Assembly: GCA_900074885.1 (NCBI GenBank)
Contig: FJUW01000106.1
Span: 1 to 58,275 of the forward strand
Source of the DNA: Rhynchosporium graminicola
Taxonomy: Eukaryota; Ascomycota; Leotiomycetes; Helotiales; Ploettnerulaceae
Direction: 5' to 3'
DNA: 58,275 bases
Below, one piece after another: positions 10,254 to 22,966 of the stretch (positions are counted from its first letter, which is position 1; each line of letters opens with the position of its first letter). The notes under the pieces were generated by a model. It saw only the letters and a list, made by a program, of their open reading frames with translations, made no database searches and had not been told where the DNA came from. The position numbers were made by a program, and so were the translations under genes.

Positions 10254-13200
10254 GAAAGAAATAGATTATTTATTAAAATAACTATATATATCGATAGCGG
10301 AGTAAATATCTTTAGCGCGCTTTATACTTCTATCGCTCTCTAACTCCGTGACTTATTAGGCGTTAAAATCCTTATTCTCTTTAAACTAATTATACTTATC
10401 GGCTATAATAGATAAGCTAGCGCGGCTATTACTTATATAATTCTCCTTACTCTTATAATAGATCGCTGCTATATTAACTTCCTATTCTTAATTACTAACT
10501 TAGGAAGTAACGATATACTTATTAGCTAGAAGTTCTTAGAGTATTATAACCTTAAGTAGAATTATGATCGCTGAACGAAGAACTATTTAGAATAGCTATT
10601 TAATATATTACTATAGTATTATTTTAATAAACGTCTCGAGCTACTTTTATCTCCTAAGACGCCCGTATTAAATATATAGTACTAGCTAGATTAGTAATAA
10701 CGAGATACTCTATTTGAATAAGAGCTCTCTACAGTATAAGCTCTTTTATCTCTTTAACTAAAGAAGATTTAAAAACGTCTTTCCTTATTCGTTAAGGAGC
10801 TTAAGTAAGAGTTCTTAAGAATAAATAAGTTATTTACTAATTACTAACTAACGAATTCTCCTTTTATTACTTATAATCTTATATTAAGAGTCGAGTAAGC
10901 TAATTAAGCTCTCTAACGCTAGACTAACGCTATAGTAGTTCGCCGGGCTAAAAGGGAGCTATATAAAACTGATATTAACTTGATTTCTATTACTTTTATA
11001 TACTAGTTCTACTTATATCGGAAACACTATAAAAAGGCCTCTAATAACGATTCGGAAGTTCTTATTACTTCCCTTAAAGAGATCTAAGATAAGATTAAAT
11101 AACGTTAAGATAAGCTTACTGCTATTACTATAGAGTTATTAGCTCTTAATATAAGTCTATCCTTATTAGAGGCTCGCGAAGCTAAGTACTAGCAGAACGA
11201 TAAGCTAGTTATAGAATGCCTCCCTAAGAAGTAAGAGGAGTTTAAAGAGCTATTCTTTACTAGAGCCTTAGACGACCTTATAATAAGAAGACCTGCTATC
11301 GACTACGAGATTAAGCTTACTAGTGAAAATACGCTTATAACTGAACTTCTCTATTATATACTAGACGAATACCTCGCTGAGGCTAAGTGTTATATTACTA
11401 AGAACCTCTATAAAGGCTTTATCGTACTATCTAATACTCCTTAGGCTATACTAATCCTAATAGCTAAAAAAGCAAGTAATAAGCTACGATTCTATATTAA
11501 CTTTCGGAAGCTAAACGAGCTTACCTAAAAGGACTTATACTCTATTCTATTAATCAATAAGATAATAGCACGAATCTCTAAGGCGAAAATCTTTATAAAG
11601 GTCGATATTTAATAGGTATTTTATAAAATCCGCATATCGAAAGATTCCGAAGATTTTACTACTTTTCGCACTTAATACGAGATATATAAGTATAAGGTGC
11701 TTCCCTTCGGTCTTATAAATAAGCTAGCTACTTTTTAGTATTTTATTAACGATATATTAATAGAGTATTTAGATAACTTCTGCTTAGCGTACTTAGATAA
11801 TATCTTAATCTATTTAGACTTAGAAGTAGAGTATAATATCTATATATAAAAGATTCTCGAGATTCTACGAGCTTATAGCTTTTAAGCTGATATTAAGAAG
11901 TCTAAATTCGGTATTACTTATACGAAGTTTCTTAGATTTATTATTAGTATTAATAGAATTGAAGTTAATCCTAAGAAGATTAAAGTTATTAAGAACTAGG
12001 AGTATACTAATAATATTCGCAGCGTATAGAGCTACTTAGGGTTTTATAACTTCTACTAATAGTTTATTAAAGACTATAGTAGTATTTACTAATCGCTTAT
12101 ATTACTAACTAGAAAAGATATCCCCTTTTACTTTAGTAGAGCTTATAAGGAAGTATAAGAGCGTCTATAGCACGCCTTATAGATAGCTCTTATCTTATAT
12201 TAATACGACTTATTTAAGTAAACTAGACTCGAAACCGAATCTTCAGATAGGGTAGTAGCTAGTATACTCTTATAACTTTAAGAAGACAGAATATTCTATC
12301 TAGTCGATTTCTTCTCTAAGACTATAATCGATATAGAGCTAAACTACTTAATTTATAATAAAGAGCTACTCGCGATCTTCTATTCCTTCTAATAGTATAA
12401 GCTTAAGCTACTTAGAGTATAGAAAACTATTCATATCTATACTAATTATTATACCTTAGAGTATTTCATAATAACTAAGGATCTTAATATATAGTAAGCG
12501 AGATAAGCTGAATTCTTTACTTAATTCTACTTTAAGATTATATACCGAACAGGGATTATAAATACTCTAGCTAATACGCTATTATATTATAATTAAGACC
12601 TCTCTCTACTAAAAGCTAGAAAGCGCGCACTTCAGAACTAATAGCTAATCCTAAATAATAAGATTAGTAACGAAGTGCTTTAAGACCTCTAGGACTCGCT
12701 TATAATTACTAAGTTCTATTGCGAGCTTTCCCTAATAGGAACTCCTAAGACTTTCCTAGAAGCTAAAACCTGTAACTCTAGCTTATTAGTAGAATTACTT
12801 ACGAGTAGAAACGAAAGGTTCCTTATAAGGGAAGCTCCTGATACTACTACTACTATTACTTACGATATCGAGAACTATAATATTATCGATTAAGTCTTTT
12901 TAGCTAATAAGGAGTCTCCGGAGCTAGGACCTCTTCAGGAGGAGATAAGATAGAAGTATCCTAACTATTAGTTAGTCCGCGGAAAGCTCTTCTTATAAGA
13001 GCGTTTAGAAGTCCCTACTAAGCCTCTAGAGCTACGAATAATACTTATTCGCTATATTTATACGTAACTATAAGTAGTATATACTAGGAATACGAAAGTT
13101 AAGCTACTTCTTAGTCGTAGCTATTACTAGAGGAGTATAATAGCAGATATTATACGCTATATTATAAATTATAGCTATATACGAATAAAAGCGAAAAGAG

Positions 13201-13556
13201 ATAAGACCCCTAGGTTCCTCTATCTCTTACTAATCCTAGTACGACCTTATCAGTACTTAATAATAGATTTCACTAAGTTATTATTAGATAAGAGTAGCTT
13301 CGACGCTATATTCGTAATTATAAATAGATTATTAAAGAAACTAGTATCTATTCCTTATTATAAAACAATTATAGCTAGATAGATAGCTAAGCTCTTTACT
13401 ATCTACTAGAGCTATTACTTAAGTATATCTAATTCGATCGATTCGGATCATAAACTATAGTTTATTTCGAGCTTCTAAAAAAAGTATTAATATATCCTTA
13501 GTACGAAAGTTAAGCTAACTACTATATATAACCCGAACGTCGATAGCTAGACTAAG
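10254..13556 (+). mobile_element. Gypsy-A retrotransposon, protease to integrase, RIP-decayed
   Basis: This is the main body of a Ty3/Gypsy pol gene on the plus strand. It contains the protease motif IDSG (about 10,295), reverse transcriptase (about 11,380-12,000) with FGLINKLATF and the catalytic box YLDNILIYL near 11,800, an RNase H region (about 12,180-12,600), and an integrase core ending in NPNVDS plus a stop codon at about 13,541. The integrase is cut off by the inverted Gypsy-B LTR that begins at 13,557. TAG/TAA codons replacing Gln and Trp codons are scattered throughout. The missing C-terminus (chromodomain) reappears at 22,140. Confidence 0.88.
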
Positions 13557-13794
13557 TGTGACGCTTGCTCTAGAAAGGTCTTAAAACTACCTGAGTAATA
13601 AGACCTCATATTACTATAAATATAAAGTAGTAAGAATCACTTAAGAATCTATAACTAAGGAGTGAAGAAGTAGAGAGAGAATAGAAGTATATATATAAAA
13701 AGGGGCCCCTAAACTCTACTTGTATAATCTCGCTTAGTAGTAAGTATTTCTACTAATAGGGAGAGACCTCTAAACCTAACTAGTAATTATACTA
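13557..13794 (-). repeat. Gypsy-B LTR, inverted copy
   Basis: In plus orientation it starts TGTGACGCTTGC, the reverse complement of the GCAAGCGTCACA end seen in the other copies. The flanks (CTAAG to its left, GTTTC after the plus-strand copy at 22,139) do not form a target duplication. Confidence 0.85.
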
Positions 13795-16757
13795 CACCAA
13801 CCTCTGAAAAAAGCTCGCCCTCGAGCGTTAGTCTATCTTCTTATTACTATTAAGGTAGTCGTAATTATTAATTCTATTATAGAAAGCTTTTAGCTAATTA
13901 AGTAGTCTAGTAGGAGGTCTAGCTTATATTAAGTTATTAAGGTGGAATTATTATAGCTTAGCAGGAGCGTATTTAATATCTATAGCGTCGTATTATATGA
14001 GATCGATATCTTGATTTAACTAGGAAACTCGGTATAAGAGGCTATTGCGCTACTTGCGGTATATAAGTATATCTTCGATCTCCTATTTATTATTACTAGT
14101 GATATTAATAGGTAGTAGTAGTAGTAAGGTTTATCCTAGTAAGGGGTCGTTTAGATACTTCCGTAGCTTAGTAGTAGGGAATACGTTATATACTTTTATA
14201 CTAGTAGGGAGCTCTAAGCGATAAGAGCTTCCGATCTTTTTAATTATATAGAAGGGTCCGTTAGTCGAGAAGTCGAGTTTTTTATTAGGTCGAGTACTCG
14301 TAAAGTAGCGTATATCTAGCTAGATAAGGTCGTCTATAGTAAAGTCGACTTCATAGCGTAAGCGATTATAGGATTAGGATATCTTAGCTTATATACGTTA
14401 GAAGCTAGATTAAGCGGTAGTCTAGGCGTCGCGTAAGCGATTAGTATAATCTAGAGCTTACTAAGTATTCAACTTATTAGTAAGTATAGTAGAATCAGAT
14501 AAGTCTTTCTAATTCTAATTAACGCGGAGTATATATCTATAAACGACTTTAAAGGGTAAGAGACCTCTAAGGGATTCGTAAGGGAGAGTTATCTAGGCGT
14601 AGTCTATAATAAGTAAGAATTCCGACTAGTCGTCTTAATAGTAAGAGATAAAAGGTCGTAATCTGCGTTAGAGATATTAGTTATAGATCTTTATTTAGCT
14701 ATCTATTTACGAGTAGTCTACTATAGAAAGCTATCTTTTAGTACTAAGAATTATAATAACTATAGTCTAAAAATAGGAAACGAATTAAAGCTTTCTATTA
14801 GAGGTAATTATTAATAGAGCTCCGAAATAGTAATATACGTAGTATAAGTAAAGCTTTATAAGGTCGCGCGTATCGGAGGTCTTTTAGTATAGAATACTAA
14901 TTACTTATTTACTAAAATAATCGATAAATACGAGAATATTATTATAGCTATATTTATCGCGGTTAAAGCTATAGTAGTCGACTATAATATACTCCTATAG
15001 ACGTGATAATACGAGTAGAAGTTAGAGGAAGCCCGGTTTCTTATTACGTAGCACTTGAATTCGTTAGTAAGTATAATAGTTATAGTAGTACTAGTTAATA
15101 GTTAAAGCGATTCTATACTACTAGTATTATAATACTAATAGTTATAAGGTCTTCTTTACACTTAGATAAGTAGTCTCTAATCGGTCGTATACTTCGCGTA
15201 TAAGTAGCGTATAAAAGTATAAGATATTAAGTACGATTAGTTTTCCTTTATAGAGTAGAAGATCTTTTTCTATAGTTAGTTTTCTAGGAGTAGTAGAGAG
15301 AGCTTATTTCTATAAAGCTTAGAGTAATAGCGTAGTACGATTAGCGTTAAGTACTTACTATAATATAGAAAAGACTAGCAATAAGTCAGCGACTTCTAAG
15401 GCGTTAATAAGCTTAAAGTTATCTATAGAGTTAGAGTTATTCCGGAGGTTACTTATAAGTAGTACTAGATCGATATAGTCTTCGCGTAGTAGCTACTATA
15501 AACGCTAAGTTCTTTTAGCGTTATTCTAGTTATCTAATTTATCTATTCTGCGAGAGAGAGCGTTAGCGAGTAGATTATACTTCCTAGGTTGATAGGTAAT
15601 TATAAAGTTATAATCTACGAGTAGCTCGGCTTATTATACTTATTATACGTTTAGCTATTTAGAGGTTATAAAGTACTTAAGAGCTTTATAATTAGTAATA
15701 ACGCGGATCTAATATAATACGCTTACGAGCTCAGATCTCTAGTTACTAAAAGATCGTATAATTATAAGTATTTCCTTATCGTAAATAGTATAATTAAGCT
15801 TAGTAAGTAGTATAGTCTTAGAGAAGTAAGCTACTAGGAACTAGTCTTTGTCGTGCTATTACGATAGTATACCTGCTATTACTCTATTACTAGCGTCTAT
15901 TTCGATTATATAAGGTAGATATTACTAATAGTAATAGAGAAGTAGTACTAAAGTAAGAGTGTACTTTAAGTAATTAAAAGTATCTTTATACTCCCTAGCG
16001 AACTAAAATAATATATTATTTTTAGTAAGTTATATAAGAGGTTTTACGATAATTCCGTAATCCTTAATAAATCGTTAGTAGAAGTTATAAAAGCTTAAGA
16101 ACGATTATACGCCCTTAACTATAGTTAAGTAATTCTAAGATTATATAATATTAACTTTCTTAAGGTCTACCTCGATCCTAGAAGTAGAGATAATAAACCT
16201 AAGGTATTTAGTACGAGTAATATTAAATTTATACTTCTTAAGGTTAGCTTATAATCTAGTATCTTATAATCGTTATAATACCTTATATACGTATAATTAA
16301 TACTATAGTAAGTCGTTAGAGTAAATCAGAATATTATCTAGATATACTATATAGAAGTCGTTTAAGTAATCGAATAAGATATTATTCATATATCGCTAGT
16401 ATATCGTAAGGCTATTAGTCAGACCGAAAGGGAGTACCTTATACTTATATATACTATAATAAGTCCGGAAGGTTATATACTCTTCAGAGGCTAGATCTAT
16501 TCGAATTCGATAGAACGCCTAGCGAATATCTAGTTTAGTAAATATCTTAGTAGTAGAGATTCTAGCTAGCGTTTTATCAATTAATAGTAATAGATATTAA
16601 TTCTTCCTCGTGAGGTTATTAAGTGCGCGAAAGTCGATATAGAATCTTAGACTTCTATTAGCTTTCTTAACGAAAAGAATAAGTATAGCGTATAGTACTT
16701 AAGAAGGTTTAATAAAACCTTTAGCTAAGTTATTAGTAATATACGCCTTAATAACTT
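13557..16757 (-). mobile_element. Gypsy-B retrotransposon, inverted copy (3' LTR, chromodomain, integrase, RNase H, RT)
   Basis: Reading right to left: reverse transcriptase, RNase H, integrase, chromodomain (about 13,800-14,090), polypurine tract and 3' LTR (13,557-13,794). It matches the plus-strand copy at about 18,900-22,139 along its length in opposite orientation. It inserted into the integrase of Gypsy-A. It runs into the N gap at 16,758, and the same element resumes beyond it. Confidence 0.88.
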
Positions 16758-17174
16758 NNNNNNNNNNNNNNNNNNNNNNNNNNNNNNNNNNNNNNNNNNN
16801 NNNNNNNNNNNNNNNNNNNNNNNNNNNNNNNNNNNNNNNNNNNNNNNNNNNNNNNNNNNNNNNNNNNNNNNNNNNNNNNNNNNNNNNNNNNNNNNNNNNN
16901 NNNNNNNNNNNNNNNNNNNNNNNNNNNNNNNNNNNNNNNNNNNNNNNNNNNNNNNNNNNNNNNNNNNNNNNNNNNNNNNNNNNNNNNNNNNNNNNNNNNN
17001 NNNNNNNNNNNNNNNNNNNNNNNNNNNNNNNNNNNNNNNNNNNNNNNNNNNNNNNNNNNNNNNNNNNNNNNNNNNNNNNNNNNNNNNNNNNNNNNNNNNN
17101 NNNNNNNNNNNNNNNNNNNNNNNNNNNNNNNNNNNNNNNNNNNNNNNNNNNNNNNNNNNNNNNNNNNNNNNNNN
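16758..17174. other. Assembly gap (417 N)
   Basis: This is a run of N inside the inverted Gypsy-B copy. The 280 or so bases before it (about 16,477-16,757) and after it (about 17,182-17,460) are homologous segments of the same RT region. The gap therefore separates overlapping or duplicated sequence rather than consecutive sequence. Confidence 0.99.
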
Positions 17175-18801
17175 GTCGTATACTCTTTAGAGGCTAGATC
17201 TATTCGAATTCGGTAGAACGCCTAGCGAATATCTAGTTTAGTAAATATCTTAGTAGTAGAGATTCTAGCTAGCGTTTTATTAATTAATAGCAGTAGATAT
17301 TAATCCTTCCTCGTGAGGTTATTAAGTGCGCGAAAGTCGATATAGAATCTTAGACTTCTATTAGCTTTCTTAACGAAAAGAATAAGTATAGCGTATAATA
17401 CTTAAGAAGGTTTAATAAAACTTTTAGCTAAGTTATTAGTAATATACGCTTTAACGACTTTAAGTTCTTTAGCTAATATCTTATATAAGAAAGAGTATTT
17501 AAAGATCTTCTCGGCCACTTCCTTAAGCTTAATTCGGTAATCGTATAAGCGATAAGGAGGGAGAATATCGCTAGCTTCCTTAGAAAAGACGTATATCTAC
17601 TAGCTATACTCGTAAGGGATCTATAGTTCTAAATCTAATTCGCTTAAGCTAATAGTAAATTACTAGGCGGTTTTACGATATTCTATAAGGTCGATAGTTA
17701 AAGATATAATAATAGTATTATATTACTAAATTACGATTTAGTTATTAAGAAGCTTATCTATCTCGTGAAAAGTAGTAAAGAAGATCTTATTATTAGAAGA
17801 CTTCTAGCGTTTATATAAGAGATAAAAAGCTAAGCTACTAATCGTGTAAATCTCTAGCGTAAGAAGCTCTAGAAGAGGTCTAAGTATACGAGGTGATCTT
17901 TATCGCTTCTGAAATATCGTAGTAGCTATTTTTATACTTTAAGTAGCTTCTATTAAGTCGCGAGATAGTATTCCGAGTAACTATTAGTCTATAGTATAAA
18001 TTGCATAGGTATAGTCTTATACGTAGGTCTTTAACGTAGAGACTTCTAATTAGGGTTAAAGTAGAGATTTATATAGGATATAAGCGATAATATCGCTAAA
18101 TCGTACGTACTTTAGCTATATATTAGTAGCTTCTCTAGGGTATAAAGACTTCTCTTTACTACTCTATTCTTATTCTTTAGGTAATAAATACTTAGGCTTA
18201 TTATATCTATAATAAGTAATATAAACGCTAGAGAAATAGTCCTAACTGATTAGTAGTAGTAATAGAAGGTTAATTACCTATAGAATACTCTCTAGGGGAG
18301 AGTTTTAGATGTTTTTATAGCTATAAGTCTCCTTAGAAATACGCTTCCGAGCTAGTAATAATCATTTAATAATAGAGATAGAGTTAATAATAGCTCGAAT
18401 ATTAATAGGAGAGTTAGCTATATTTCGCTATTCCTTATATACTTCTTAGAACTAATTAAGGCGTTTATTTCGTTCATTAGCGTCATATTAATAGCGCTAG
18501 TAGGTATAGTGTTTACGTAAGTCCTTAATCTCGATCGGAGAGCTATAAACGTTACTAGGAGGAGTATATAGTAGCTAAATAATCTATTATTTAGAGGTAT
18601 CTAAGAGTACTTAATATTCTGAAAGCTAAGTCCTTCCGAGTATAATACTATAGTTTCCGAGAGTAGTAATAAGAAAGGGGGTAAATACTTGAACGCGACG
18701 ATCTACTATTAAATTAAGTATTATATAGTAACTAATAGTACTACTATTAATACTATTAAAGCTTTTAATAGGAATTACGTTTAGTAGAGAGTAAATTAAA
18801 A
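17175..18801 (-). mobile_element. Gypsy-B retrotransposon, inverted copy continued (RT N-terminus, protease/gag side)
   Basis: On the minus strand it reads as a Gypsy pre-RT and RT start (ILPPYRLYDYRIKL, KELKVVKAYI, SLRFYIDFR), preceded by a decayed gag-protease region up to 18,801. It starts with a second version of the RT segment also present before the gap. No 5' LTR is visible. The copy is cut by the single N at 18,802. Confidence 0.82.
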
Positions 18802-18802
18802 N

Positions 18803-21800
18803 GTATACGTCTTTTCTAAGGAAGCTAGCGATATTCTCCCTCCTTATCGCTTATACGATCACCGAATTAAGCTTAAGGAAGGGGCTAAGAAGAACCTTAA
18901 ATACTTCCCCTTATATAAGATATTAGCTAAAGAACTTAAAGTCGTTAAGGCGTATATTACTAATAACTTAGCTAAAGGTTTCATTGAACCTTCTTAAGCA
19001 CTATACGCTATACCTATTCTTTTTATTAAGAAAGCTAATAGAAGTCTAAGATTCTATATCGACTTTCGCGTACTTAATAACCTTACGAGAAAGGATTAAT
19101 ATCAAATACTATTAATCGATAAAACGCTAGCTAGAATCTCTACTACTAAGATATTCACTAAACTAGATATTCGCTAAGCGTTCTACCGAATTCGAATAGA
19201 TCTAGCCTCTAAAGAGTATACAACCTTCCAGACCTATTATAGTATATATAAGTATAAGATACTCCCTTTCAGTCTAACTAATAGCCCTACGATATACTAG
19301 CGATATATAAATAATATCTTATTCGATTACTTAGATGACTTCTATATAGTATATCTAAACGATATTCTAATCTACTCTAACGACTTATTATAGTATTAAT
19401 TATACGTATATAAGGTGCTATAACGATTATAAGACGCTAGATTATAAGCTAACCTTAAGAAGTATAAATTTAACGTTACTTATACTAAATACCTTAAGTT
19501 TATTATCTCTACTTCTAGGATCGAGGTAGACCCTAAGAAAGTTAATATTATACAATCTTAGAATTACCTAACTATAGTTAAAGGCGTATAATCGTTCTTA
19601 GGCTTTTATAACTTCTACTAACGATTCATTAAGGACTACAGAATTATCATAAAACCTCTTATATAACTTACTAAAAATAATATATTATTTCAGTTCGCTA
19701 GGAAATATAAAGATACTCTTAATCACCTAAAGCACGCTCTCACTTTAGTACTACTCCTCAACTACTATTAGTAATATCTACCTTATATAATCGAAATAGA
19801 CACTAATAATAGAGTAATAGCAGGTATACTATTGTAATAGCACGATAAAGACTAGTTCCTAGTAGCTTACTTCTCTAAGACTATACTACTTACTAAGCTT
19901 AATTACGCTATCTATAATAAGGAAATACTCGTAATTATATAATCTTTTAGTAACTAGAGATCTAAGCTCGTAAGCGTACTATATTAGATCCGCGTTATTA
20001 CTAATTATAAAGCTCTTAAGTACTTTATAACCTCTAAATAGCTAAACGTATAATAAGCACGATAGGCCGAGCTACTCGCAGATTATAACTTTATAATTAC
20101 CTATCGACCTAGGAAGTATAATCTACTCGCTAATACTCTCTCTCGTAGAATAGATAAATTAGATAACTAGAATAACACTAAAAGAATTTAGCATTTATAG
20201 TAGCTACTACGCGAAGACTAAATCGATCTAGTACTACTTATAAGTAACCTCTGGAATAGCTCTGACTCTATAGATAACTTTAAGCTTATTAACGCTTTAG
20301 AAGTCGCCGACTTATCGCTAGTCTTTTCTATAGTATAGTAAGTACTTAACGCTAATCGCACTACGCTATTACTTTAAGCTTTGCGGAAATAAGCTCTCTC
20401 TATTACTCCTAGAAAACTAATTATAGAAAAAGATCTTCTACTCTATAAAGAAAGACTAATCGTACTTAACGTCTTATACTTTCGTACGCTACTTATACGC
20501 GAAGTATATAACTAATTAGAGACTACTTATCTAAGTAAAAAGAAGACCTTATAACTACTAGTATTATAATACTAGTAGTACGGAATCGCTTTAACTATTA
20601 ACTAGTACTACTATAACTATTATACTTACTAACGAATTCAAGTACTACGTGATAAGAAACCGGGCCTCCTCTAACTTCTACTTATACTATCATATCTATA
20701 GGAGTATATTATAGTCGACTACTATAGCTTTAATCGCGATAAATATAGCTATAATAACGTTCTTATATTTATTAACTATTTTAGTAAATAAGTAATTAGT
20801 ATTCTATACTGAAAGACCTCTAATACGCGCGACCTTATAAAGCTTTACTTATACTATATATACTACTATTTCGGAGCTCTATTAATAATTACCTCTAATA
20901 GAGGGCCTTAATTCGTTTCCTGTTTTTAGACTATAATTATTATAATTCTTAGTACTAAAAGATAGCTTTCTATAGTAGACTACCTATAAATAGATAGCTA
21001 AATAGAGATCTATAACTAATATCTCTAATATAGATTACGACTCTTTATCTCTTACTATTAAGACGACTAGTTAGAATTCTTACTTATTATAGACTACGCC
21101 TAGATAACTCTCCCTTATGAATCCCTTAGAGGTCTCTTACCTTTTAAAGTTATTTATAGATATATACCCCGCGTTAATTAGAATTAGAAAGACCTACTTA
21201 ACTCTATTACGCCTATTAATAAGTTAAATACTTAGTAAGCTCTAGATTACGCTAATCGCTTACGCGACACCTAGATTACCGCTTAATCTAGCCTCTAATA
21301 TATATAAGCTAAGATATCCTAATCTTATAATCGCTTACGCTATAAAGTCGACTTTACTATAGATAACCTTATCTAGCTAGATATACGCTACTTTACAAGT
21401 ACTCGACCTAGTAAAAAACTCAACTTCTCGACTAATAGACCTTTCTATATAATTGAAAAGGTTAGAAGCTCTTATCGCCTAGAGCTCCCTACTAGTATAA
21501 AAGTATATAACGTATTCCCTACTACTAAGCTATAGAAGCATCTAAACGACCCCTTACTAGGATAAACCTTACTGCTACTACTACCTATTAATATTACTAG
21601 TGATAATAAATAAGAGATCGAAGATATACTTACGTGCTGCAGGTAGCGTAATAGCCTCTTATACCGAGTTTCCTAGTTAAATTAAGACGTCGATCTTATA
21701 TAGTACGACGCTATAGATATTAAATACGCTCCTACTAAGCTATAATAATTCTATCTTAATAACCTAACGTAAGCTAGACCTCCTGCTAGACTACCTAATT

Positions 21801-22139
21801 AGCTGAAAGCTTTCTATAATAGAATTAATAATTACGACTACCTTAATAGTAATAAGGAGATAGATTAACGCTCGAGGGCGAGCTTTTTTCGGAGAGAGGG
21901 GTAGTATAACGACTAGTCAGGTTTAAAGGTCTCTCCTTATTAGTAGAAACACTTATTACTAAGCGAGATTACATAAGTAGAGTTTAGGGGCCCCTTTTCA
22001 TATATATACTTCTATTCTCTCTCTACTTCTTTACTCCTTAGTTATAGATTCTCAAGTGATTCTTACTACTTCATATTCATAGTAATATAAGGTCTTATTA
22101 CTCAGGTAGTTTTAAGACCTTTCTAGAGTAAGCGTCACA
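18803..22139 (+). mobile_element. Gypsy-B retrotransposon, plus copy (RT to 3' LTR), RIP-decayed
   Basis: It begins right after the N at 18,802, inside the region that precedes RT. It continues through RT (SLRFYIDFRVLNNLTRKD; catalytic box YLNDILIYSND near 19,350), RNase H, integrase and chromodomain (about 21,600-21,870) to the LTR at 21,902-22,139. The 3' 1.9 kb duplicates 1-1941. Stops interrupt every domain. Confidence 0.88.
21902..22139 (+). repeat. Gypsy-B LTR, plus copy
   Basis: It follows a purine-rich tract (GGAGAGAGGGG) and ends AAGCGTCACA. Gypsy-A sequence resumes immediately afterwards. Confidence 0.87.
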
Positions 22140-22735
22140 GTTTCTATAGTAAATTAGAAGATAGATAGACTTTCTAGGAAGCTCTCTAATAAGTAGTACG
22201 AGCTAATAGAAGTACTAGAAAAAGTAAGGGAGAGTTAGAAGCTTAAGCTACTAGAGAAATAATAAATCTATCTTATTTTCTACTTATACTCGCTACATAA
22301 GTATACTGAAAACCTACTACTAGGATAGGTACGATAAGTACTAGTACTAATTCAGCTGCTTCCGGAGTAAGACAAGTAGGAGATCGAAACTATCTTAAGC
22401 TTAAGAGTCTCTCGTAGTACCTTATAGTACTAAATTAAGTAGATAGGAGCTAATAACGATCTCGAATAGTACCTCTACTTAGACGCTATAATAGCTTCTC
22501 ACTTACTTAAGCGTTTCTACCTGCGATACTTAGTAGTAAAAGAACTACTATAACTCCTCCTAAAGTAGCTAGAGGCGTATAATAATAGTATTAATAACTA
22601 TAGCGAATTAGAGGATAATATACCTATAATAGCTACTGCTCGTATATAGTTCTTTAAGAGAGAGGGAGGGAATTAGCGTTTTTACCGGATTTTTCAAGCT
22701 TCGAGGACGAAGCCCTTCTCGGAAGGGGGGGGTAG
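22140..22735 (+). mobile_element. Gypsy-A C-terminus: chromodomain and polypurine tract
   Basis: Reading through the TAG codons, one frame gives a chromodomain-like segment (ILSLRVSRSTLQYQIKQIG, then HLLKRFYLRYL). It ends with SRTKPFSEGG, the kind of C-terminus common in fungal chromoviruses. The polypurine tract GGAAGGGGGGGG lies at 22,721-22,732. Relative to 13,556, the integrase C-terminal half is missing, so more than a simple insertion happened here. Confidence 0.75.
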
Positions 22736-22966
22736 TATTACAGTCTATACTATAACAGCCTCAAGCTCCTAGGCATTATAGCAGGCAGGGCTAGCGGGAT
22801 ACGGTTAGTACGTACTAGAGGATGATTAGTTAGTATAGCCCTACGGTTATACCTAGAGAGAGAGTCGAGAGTAGAAACCTCTTCTCTATCTTTTCTTCCT
22901 TTTACTTAGCGCACCCTTAAGGGCGAATATAACTTATTGTCTACTCCCTGTGCCTCTGCCGTAATA
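22736..22966 (+). repeat. Gypsy-A 3' LTR (end tentative)
   Basis: It starts TATTACAG directly after the polypurine tract. The end is tentatively placed at GCCGTAATA, because start and end would then be the RIP-altered inverted termini TGTTAC and GTAACA. No second LTR exists in the window to confirm the boundaries. Confidence 0.5.

Noticed and set aside
1..22740. AT-rich left arm as a centromere
   Set aside because: The sequence resolves into identifiable nested LTR elements with target duplications. Centromere identity cannot be judged from sequence here.
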